Below, in pieces: positions 44,395 through 50,268 of a DNA stretch of 50,268 bases. The stretch's first letter is position 1. Every line of letters begins with the position of its first letter. This DNA is from Candidatus Obscuribacterales bacterium (GTDB taxonomy: Bacteria > Cyanobacteriota > Vampirovibrionia > Obscuribacterales > Obscuribacteraceae): contig JAKFUT010000022.1 of the NCBI GenBank assembly GCA_021732565.1, positions 1-50,268 on the forward strand. Reading direction: 5' to 3'. The notes under the pieces were generated by a model. It saw only the letters and a program-made list of their open reading frames with translations. It had not been told where the DNA came from and made no database searches. Made by a program: the position numbers and the translations under genes.

Positions 44395-46134
44395 ATGGAG
44401 CAGGAAAAGGAAAGATTGAATCTCGTGAATGATAGCGCTGGTGGTGGCACGCCTGAGCAGGATGAACTGTTTGCACTGCCCGTTACTATTCTAGAATCAG
44501 AGCTTCCTTGTGAGTCAGAGTCAGCGGCGCAAACGCACAACGATCCTGTGGAAAGCGGTGATGTTCTGATCCGAAGCATGAGCTCTCAGCATGTCGGTTG
44601 CCAGGCAGCGGAGCACCTGATCGAGCCCGGTGGATTCGTGAGCACGGCTATTCAAAACGTACGAGAGTTCCTCGATTCGGAGCGATTCAAAGTTTCCTTC
44701 TTAATTGTAGCTATCGTATTGCTCGGAGGTGGCTTTGCAACAGCCCTGGAAAAGTTTTCGAAACTGCCACGCGACGCAGACGCCGCCTTTCAGCCACTCG
44801 GATTTTTTACGGGTACAATGGCTTGCGCCGTAGGAAAGCCGGATATCAGTTATGCACTACAATTTTCTACAATTTCTAAGGAAGATCGTCTAAAGCCGCT
44901 CAGCGGCGATATCCAAACTGACTTCTTGCGAAGACCGCATTTAGATGGTGATGACCGACTTCTGACAAATCTATCCGCTTGGTCCATGTATAAGAATCGG
45001 GGCAATGTGGAGAAATCAAAGCAGTTCATCGATTACTTGCTTCGCATGAAGCCCCGGTCTGCGTCGCTTCGTGCATGGAACGTCTCTGATCTGGAGGCGC
45101 GGCAAGAATACTCGGCCGCCGAAGCGGAGATTGACAAAGCGATCGCATTGGACAAAGGCGAGAAAACATCGAAAAGCTATTTTGTGGACCGCAAAAACGA
45201 CTTTCTGCCTGAAAGATGCCAGCTTCTGGCTTGTCAGGGTAAATGGACAAGAATACTTGAATTAACTGAAACCAGTCCGAACTCGTCGGTAGCTCTGCAA
45301 TGGCGTGGGCAAGCACTCTTTCGTACCGGTCGAATTAACGCAGCGTTGTCATTGCAAAATTCCTACTTAGCGAAAGCCGAGGAGGAGGAGAAGAATGAAG
45401 AGGTTGCACTGCCATATACAGAAGCGTCCGCTGAAACTGTCACCAACAAGCCAGTAGAAGCTTCAAACGAAACATCACAGGCAGGTGAGGACTCAATCAA
45501 ATCGCACAAAGACAACTTCGACGATAGTCATTTCTCCCGGTACATCAACAACACTCGCCTCTGGAGAGGGCGGATTCAGTTGATGAAGGGCGACGAAAAA
45601 TCCGCGAAAGCAGAAGCAGGCGAATTGCTCAAATCTGCGGAACCAAGCGATCCAGTCGAACAGAAAAGCTCCTTTCGTTCGAGCGAGGAGTGCTGTGCCA
45701 ATAGTCTGCTGTCAGATATATGCAGTAAGAATGGCAACTATAAACAGGCGCTTGTTTATTTAGAGCAAAGTCTGTCCACACCGTCAGCAAGCACCTCAGA
45801 CTCCAGTTATGCAGTTGCGCGAATGTTCATTTTGAACAAGTTGGGGCGATACCACGAATGTCTCGCCTATGCTGCAGAATTCAACCAGCTTGACCTCGAT
45901 ACGTGCGCTTCTAGTTATTACTGCCAAAGAGGGGTCGCACAGTTTCACTCCGGCGATTTTGCCGCCGCTCTCTCCAGCGCTGAACGGGCGATCAAACTGA
46001 ACGGGGGCACAAGAACTTGTTATGAAATTTGCAAACTGGCCGCAGGTAAGTTAGGTGATACCGAGAAAGCCAGCCAGTTTGATGTCAAATTGAAACAATT
46101 GAAGTTCGGCCTCGAATTGCCGAACGGAGAGTAA
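44395..46134 (+). CDS. Single-pass membrane TPR protein
   Basis: A 579-residue protein. The first ~95 residues are acidic and probably cytosolic, a single hydrophobic helix follows (~98-120, FLIVAIVLLGGGFATAL), and ~460 residues lie on the far side. These contain tetratricopeptide-like pairs: DLEARQEYSAAEAEIDKAIAL, SVALQWRGQALFRTGRINAAL, ALVYLEQSLS and YYCQRGVAQFHSGDFAAALSSAERAIKL. An acidic Ser/Thr-rich insert lies around 330-370. It is the middle gene of a kinase-TPR-kinase operon: GGAGG is six to ten bases before ATG 44395, and five bases separate its stop from the next start. It is a likely substrate or scaffold of the kinases. Confidence 0.85.
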   Translation: MEQEKERLNLVNDSAGGGTPEQDELFALPVTILESELPCESESAAQTHNDPVESGDVLIRSMSSQHVGCQAAEHLIEPGGFVSTAIQNVREFLDSERFKVSFLIVAIVLLGGGFATALEKFSKLPRDADAAFQPLGFFTGTMACAVGKPDISYALQFSTISKEDRLKPLSGDIQTDFLRRPHLDGDDRLLTNLSAWSMYKNRGNVEKSKQFIDYLLRMKPRSASLRAWNVSDLEARQEYSAAEAEIDKAIALDKGEKTSKSYFVDRKNDFLPERCQLLACQGKWTRILELTETSPNSSVALQWRGQALFRTGRINAALSLQNSYLAKAEEEEKNEEVALPYTEASAETVTNKPVEASNETSQAGEDSIKSHKDNFDDSHFSRYINNTRLWRGRIQLMKGDEKSAKAEAGELLKSAEPSDPVEQKSSFRSSEECCANSLLSDICSKNGNYKQALVYLEQSLSTPSASTSDSSYAVARMFILNKLGRYHECLAYAAEFNQLDLDTCASSYYCQRGVAQFHSGDFAAALSSAERAIKLNGGTRTCYEICKLAAGKLGDTEKASQFDVKLKQLKFGLELPNGE

Positions 46135-46139
46135 ATGAA

Positions 46140-48476
46140 ATGGTAAGCGAGCAAATAAAATATGCAAAGATCATAGAAGCAACGGGCGCGAATGATGCTG
46201 GTCGGTCACAGACTACAGCTCCACGAGGTCACGGTGAGCAAAGACTCAAGTTAATCACACCTACTCCTCATGTCAACTCGATAACCTTGTTGATAGACTC
46301 GCTGGCAGTCACCCTATTTGGTACCATTCTTTGCACGTTTGCAGTTTTCCTTCTTTGCATAGTTCTTCATCCGAACTTAGCTGCATCAGAAGCATTGAAA
46401 TTCGCTGAGTTCATAATGGGAGTTGGTATCACTGCTTCAATCACATATTTTGTGTACTACATGGTGCCGGTTTGGCCCGGGCTGACGCTACTTGCGGTTC
46501 AACTGCTGAGTGGAACGACGGTGGGGCAATACATTGTTGATAGCGTCTGTGTCTGGATGGGCATAGCGCCGGCGAGTCTTGGTGTCGGTGCATTCATCGC
46601 CAATGCGATTTTTACGGTTCTGTTCTGCCTCCTCCCGGCGTTTTCACGTCCATTGTACGAGGCACTGTTAGTTAGTTCTCCGTTACAAAATACGCTGGCG
46701 ACTAGTGTGCTCGACACTATTGTCACTGACAAACAGGGGCGGCGACTGGGATTTCAACACGCTTTCAAGCGTTCTCTCCAAGATTGCTTTGGAGTGATTC
46801 TCTTCCATTGGTCGGGATTCCGCGGTGGTAAATTTCACACGTATCCCGAATGGCTGTCAAATGCATCCCGTACTTTGCGAATTAAAAGACCACGCAAGCT
46901 TTCGCGAGAACTGCTCATATCAAAGAACAAAATTTTAGTTCGCTATCAAGCCTTTCTTCAGGTCGAGAAAGCGCTATCTCTCGACGGAAAGAAGTATCAA
47001 GCACGAACGCTGTCTAAAGGCGATCTGTCAATGTCCAGGGCGAAACACCTCTTGCAGGTCATGGCTACAATAACCGGAGCTGTGTTGTCCATCGCAGTAA
47101 TCAGAAGTATGAACGTATGGTTAATAGCCGGTCTCTTTGACGAAATGCCCGATCTTTCCACGGGGCTGATGCCGCTGCTACTGAATTTTGGTTCTGCGTT
47201 GATTTCACTTATTGATAGTAGATTAGGAGCAATCTTAGGTGTGCTTCTATTTACGGTGTGTCCCCTTTTCGTTCTCTTTTTGATTTTCCGCCCCACCGAT
47301 ATCGAATTTAGCAAGAAAGGATTGCGATTCATTGGCAGACACATGTCATTCATGCTGCAAGATCCGGTTCTACCTTGGACAAAAGTAAAGCGAATCGGGC
47401 TTGAATTACCAAAGGGAAAAACTTCAGTAGCCGATCACTGGATTGTTTTCTATGCTGAAGATGGTACCAGAAGAAGGCTCCGGGTTGGTAACCTTGACAC
47501 AATTGCAGCAAGGGAAGAAATACTCAATGCAATCGAACGTTGGGCGCCGACAATTCCGCGAGATGTGGAAGTGATCCGAGCGTTACAAGCACCCTGCGAT
47601 TATAGCTACACGGAAATTTGGCTGGAGGCGCTGAGTGCCCCGCCAGAGAGGGAAAGACTTGAGCCATTGATTGAAGGTGCGCTTCTGAAAAATAACCATT
47701 ACCGAGTTTTGAGCATGCTGGGTAGCGGCGGGCAGGGCACCGCCTATTCATCTGAAGATTGTCTTACTGGAGACATGGTCGTCTTGAAGGAATTCATGCT
47801 GCCTGTTTTTGTTGATGTGAATATCAGGCGCAATGCGCTGTCTACTTTTGAGCAAGAAGCTCGATTGCTCAAAGAGCTGGAGCATCCACAAGTCGTGAAA
47901 CTCATCGACTATTTCATTGAGGATCACAGGGCTTATCTGGTGTTGGAACATATCGACGGATTGCCTCTCGATCAATTAGTAAAAGAGAGAGGTCCGGTAA
48001 GTGAAGAGAATGTGATAAAGCTTGCAATACAGATGTGCGACATTCTTGGCTATCTATCTTCGCGTAGCACACCGATAGTACACAGAGATTTCACGCCGGA
48101 CAATTTGATTCTCAACAAAGATGGAACACTCAAGTTAATCGATTTCAACGTAGCACATCAAGAGAACAGTGAAGGAACAACCGGGACCGTGGTGGGCAAG
48201 ACATCGTATATGGCACCGGAACAGTTTCGCGGCGCACCATGCATCCAGAGCGATCTGTACTCGATGGGTGCAAGTTTGTTCTATCTGTTGACTGCGATCG
48301 AACCAACACCAATTAGTTCCGCCGATCCCGTCGGCGCCGGTGCAGAAGTGTCGGGTGAACTGAACGAGCTGGTGCGAAAGCTCACTCAACCAGACCTGAG
48401 TAATCGCATCGCCTCCGTGGCCCGGGCACGTCAACTACTGTGCTCCATCGAGAAAAAAGCATCGGATGCCGAGTGA
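46140..48476 (+). CDS. Membrane kinase with RDD-like and PH-like domains
   Basis: A 778-residue protein. An N-terminal RDD-like membrane module (~50-225, several helices plus TDKQGRRLGFQHAFKRS) is followed by a second membrane block (~300-385), a PH-like domain (~390-460: IEFSKKGLRFIGRH, WIVFYAEDGTRRRLRVG) and a kinase domain (~520-775). Kinase landmarks: LGSGGQGTAYSSED, K550 (VLKEF), HRDFTPDN (648-655) and DFN (668-670) in place of DFG. The PH-like plus HRDFTPDN kinase arrangement matches the first gene of the operon, so the two are paralogues. DFN still offers a metal-binding Asp. GGAGAG precedes ATG 46140. Confidence 0.85.
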   Translation: MVSEQIKYAKIIEATGANDAGRSQTTAPRGHGEQRLKLITPTPHVNSITLLIDSLAVTLFGTILCTFAVFLLCIVLHPNLAASEALKFAEFIMGVGITASITYFVYYMVPVWPGLTLLAVQLLSGTTVGQYIVDSVCVWMGIAPASLGVGAFIANAIFTVLFCLLPAFSRPLYEALLVSSPLQNTLATSVLDTIVTDKQGRRLGFQHAFKRSLQDCFGVILFHWSGFRGGKFHTYPEWLSNASRTLRIKRPRKLSRELLISKNKILVRYQAFLQVEKALSLDGKKYQARTLSKGDLSMSRAKHLLQVMATITGAVLSIAVIRSMNVWLIAGLFDEMPDLSTGLMPLLLNFGSALISLIDSRLGAILGVLLFTVCPLFVLFLIFRPTDIEFSKKGLRFIGRHMSFMLQDPVLPWTKVKRIGLELPKGKTSVADHWIVFYAEDGTRRRLRVGNLDTIAAREEILNAIERWAPTIPRDVEVIRALQAPCDYSYTEIWLEALSAPPERERLEPLIEGALLKNNHYRVLSMLGSGGQGTAYSSEDCLTGDMVVLKEFMLPVFVDVNIRRNALSTFEQEARLLKELEHPQVVKLIDYFIEDHRAYLVLEHIDGLPLDQLVKERGPVSEENVIKLAIQMCDILGYLSSRSTPIVHRDFTPDNLILNKDGTLKLIDFNVAHQENSEGTTGTVVGKTSYMAPEQFRGAPCIQSDLYSMGASLFYLLTAIEPTPISSADPVGAGAEVSGELNELVRKLTQPDLSNRIASVARARQLLCSIEKKASDAE

Positions 48477-48533
48477 CACTACCGTGCTTCGGGAATAGTA
48501 GCGACAAGACCGCTGCCACTGGCGCCTGCCTGC

Positions 48534-48547
48534 AATGCAGGTATACT
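48534..48547 (+). promoter_or_regulatory. Putative promoter -10 (AATGCAGGTATACT)
   Basis: TATACT at 48542-48547 lies 29 bp before the start of the small membrane protein gene. It shares the ATGCAGGTATA core with the site at 10584-10597. No -35 at normal spacing. It also overlaps a CCTGCA/TGCAGG palindrome (48529-48541). Confidence 0.35.
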
Positions 48548-48575
48548 AACTGCACCTAAATAACTCGGGTTTGCG

Positions 48576-49037
48576 ATGAAAATACTGACAACAATCATTC
48601 TTACTATTCTGGCACTCGTCTTTCTGTTCTTTTCGTTTTTCTTCGTGGTCGGAATCATTCATCTAGCTTTTCAGGCGCTTTTCGTTTTGCTTGTTGTCGG
48701 CGCAATTTTGTTCTTCTGTTTCCCAAACCTGTTCAAGAGAATTGGCGGTTTCTTCAAACAGAAACCGCCACCATCGGAGAAGGAAGAAGTTCGCTTGTGG
48801 GAATCGGGAGGACAAGTGCGAATTTATCTTGTTAAGCCATCGCTGGCCGAACTCACCGGAGCGAAACAAATTAGCGGGCAAGTTCTCAGCGTGCCGAATG
48901 AGACACCGATTTCGGTACTGGAAGATCAAGGTGATGTGATCAAGATAAAAGTTGCCGCCGGTGATAACAAAGGCAAAGTAGTTTGGGTAGATCGAACAGC
49001 GGTGTTGGGCTACAAGAGAGCACTTCCGGGCAATTAG
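48576..49037 (+). CDS. Small membrane protein with SH3-like C-terminus
   Basis: A 153-residue protein with two hydrophobic helices in residues ~4-52, a basic loop (KRIGGFFKQKPP) and a C-terminal beta domain (~85-145: GQVLSVPNETPISVLEDQGDVIKIKV, GKVVWVDRTAVLG) with an SH3/bacterial-SH3 feel. NfeD-like proteins have a similar build, but the match is loose. Function unknown. A TATACT element lies 29 bp upstream, so it is probably transcribed on its own. Confidence 0.65.
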   Translation: MKILTTIILTILALVFLFFSFFFVVGIIHLAFQALFVLLVVGAILFFCFPNLFKRIGGFFKQKPPPSEKEEVRLWESGGQVRIYLVKPSLAELTGAKQISGQVLSVPNETPISVLEDQGDVIKIKVAAGDNKGKVVWVDRTAVLGYKRALPGN

Positions 49038-49472
49038 GCAACCATGCATCAATCACTGAACGCAGCGAAGATGCTTGTGAGGAATATGTAATCGGTTAGT
49101 TCTTTTTGGACTAAATGCTGTTCTTGCTCCGGACTATGAGAATCGTCTCTGTTCTGCTTCCGGTGGTGGAGATTACGTAGCAGTGTTGCCACTCCCAGTG
49201 TCAGAGTGGAATGAGCTGGAAAACCTACACGGCAACAAGACCGTTGAGGAGCATTTCGAGAAACCTGCACTCGACAACAATTTGTTTGGACAGGGCTGCT
49301 TGGTCAGCGAACAAACAACTCGCACTTAACCACTTCTGCAATGGTTTACGACAGCGCGTGCGCCTCGAACGTTGTAATTGAACAATATTGAAACAGGCTC
49401 GAAACAAATTTGAGACAGCCGAACTATAGGCTAATGCCATGTTCAATACCAAGCATTTTTGAGGACTTTCCC
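49038..49472. other. Intergenic region, no gene seen
   Basis: About 435 bp. Open frames here lack ribosome binding sites and protein-like composition. It should carry the promoter for the repeat protein at 49473. Confidence 0.45.
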
Positions 49473-50268
49473 ATGCGTTCTTTCCAGCAACATGACAGTC
49501 AGGGATTTGAGTCAGGCAAGGGTAAATTTGAAAAAAACGGACCAGGCGCCGACCTTTCGCGATCTATCTGGAATGAAATCGGCGACCTTGCCAAATCCAA
49601 CCCTCGATTGAGTAATAATGCCAGCACACATACCCTTCTTGAGCTGGCACTCGAGTTGAATTGCAATTCTCTTTATGGTCACAGCAACAACGAGCTGAAA
49701 CATACCAGTAGAGAGTGCTCGAAACATGAAGCTCAAACAAACCGCAAACAGAACGAAAAGCAGGATGACTACATGGCGGTACACAATCACCAGCAACAGG
49801 AACTAAAGCAAGAGCACCACGAAGCGGAACACAACCGCCAGTCTGAATTACAGCAAAAAAATCACCACCAGGTCATCCACAATCAGCATCAAATACAGAA
49901 TCGGCACGAAGCCGCACATATTCATCACACCGTAAAACTAGATCTAAATCCCAATGTGCCAACGGAAATTCCCAGTCCTGTAGATGAGCCTTATGTGTGT
50001 CAACCAATCGAAATTCCCACTCCTGTGAACACCAAACCGGTGGACGTTCCGGCGGCTCCTGTGGTCAACAAACCCGGGGAGACTGCTACTCCCGTGAACA
50101 CTAAACCGGTGGACGTTCCGGCGGCTCCTGTGGTCAACAAACCTGTAGAGACTGCTACTCCCGTGAACACTAAACCGGTGGACGCTCCGGAGGCTCCGCT
50201 CAACAAGCCTGTGGAGACTGATACTCCCGTGAACACTAAACCGGTGGACGTTCCGGCGGCTCCTGTGG
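49473..50268 (+). CDS. His/Gln-rich protein with tandem repeats (partial)
   Basis: The first 265 residues of a protein that runs off the window. It has no signal peptide. Residues ~1-75 are ordinary (IWNEIGDLAKSNPRLSNNAS, LLELALELNCNSLYG). Residues ~85-155 are extremely rich in His, Gln, Asn and Glu (HNHQQQELKQEHHEAEHN, HHQVIHNQHQIQNRHEAAHI), probably a coiled coil or metal-binding stretch. From ~183 a 23-residue Pro/Val/Thr repeat begins (TPVNTKPVDVPAAPVVNKP). GAGGAC eight bases before ATG 49473 supports the start. It could be an adhesin, a scaffold or a metal-sequestering protein; nothing decides this. Confidence 0.7.
   Translation, partial: MRSFQQHDSQGFESGKGKFEKNGPGADLSRSIWNEIGDLAKSNPRLSNNASTHTLLELALELNCNSLYGHSNNELKHTSRECSKHEAQTNRKQNEKQDDYMAVHNHQQQELKQEHHEAEHNRQSELQQKNHHQVIHNQHQIQNRHEAAHIHHTVKLDLNPNVPTEIPSPVDEPYVCQPIEIPTPVNTKPVDVPAAPVVNKPGETATPVNTKPVDVPAAPVVNKPVETATPVNTKPVDAPEAPLNKPVETDTPVNTKPVDVPAAPV
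50019..50268 (+). repeat. Tandem 69-bp repeats within the His/Gln-rich gene
   Basis: Units begin at 50019, 50088, 50157 and 50223 (the last cut by the window end). The first two are 69 bp, the third 66 bp with VV missing (PEAPLNKP). Consensus start is TPVNTKPVDVPAAPVVNKP. Near-identity at DNA level shows recent expansion. Confidence 0.9.

Noticed and set aside
50000-50236. Repetitive minus-strand frame rich in Gly, Thr and Val
   Set aside because: It is the reverse reading of the tandem repeats of the His/Gln-rich gene; the plus frame has a ribosome binding site and continues from a non-repetitive start.

Overview
The window (about 50.3 kb, mid-range GC by eye) looks like a chromosomal segment of a non-photosynthetic relative of the Cyanobacteria (Vampirovibrionia/Melainabacteria, possibly Obscuribacterales). 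This is an inference. It rests on the density of Hanks-type Ser/Thr kinases, the kinase-TPR combinations, the FecR/CHASE2 signalling genes and the secreted TonB-C-like proteins. No rRNA, tRNA or CRISPR array was found, and no marker gene here fixes the taxonomy.

Layout. 1-1092 (minus) is the 5' part of a group IIC intron with its reverse transcriptase. It sits directly behind the terminator hairpin of a small secreted-protein gene (1158-1460). 2219-5867 is a two-gene unit for pyruvate, phosphate dikinase and its regulatory kinase/phosphorylase. 6070-9267 holds a methyltransferase-acetyltransferase fusion, a frameshifted SUKH (SMI1/KNR4) gene and an exported histone-deacetylase-like hydrolase. 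9763-14563 carries a secreted TonB-C-like protein, an alpha/beta hydrolase, a secreted Ser/Thr/Pro-rich protein and a membrane-anchored kinase. 14603-20640 (minus) is a run of kinase, double-domain M16 protease and an unknown protein. 20963-25075 has a short-chain dehydrogenase, a multi-pass membrane protein and several small genes.

25336-32158 is a signalling block: FecR-like protein, soluble Ser/Thr kinase, larger FecR-like protein, CHASE2 histidine kinase and response regulator. 32973-36543 (minus) is a compact nadC-nadA-nadB operon for de novo NAD synthesis. 36976-40426 has small unknown genes, a TPR protein and endonuclease IV. 40482-41478 is a broken kinase-TPR gene. 41648-48476 ends in a tightly packed kinase - TPR membrane protein - kinase operon. 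The two kinases share a PH-like cytosolic domain and an unusual catalytic loop, and the second also has an RDD-like membrane domain. The window closes with a small membrane protein and the start of a His/Gln-rich protein with tandem 23-residue repeats that runs off the end.

By number of genes the main theme is phosphorylation signalling. There are five apparently intact Hanks kinases, one dead one and one two-component pair, several lying next to secreted or membrane proteins that could be their inputs or outputs. The least familiar systems are the 42970-48476 operon and the FecR/kinase/CHASE2 block.
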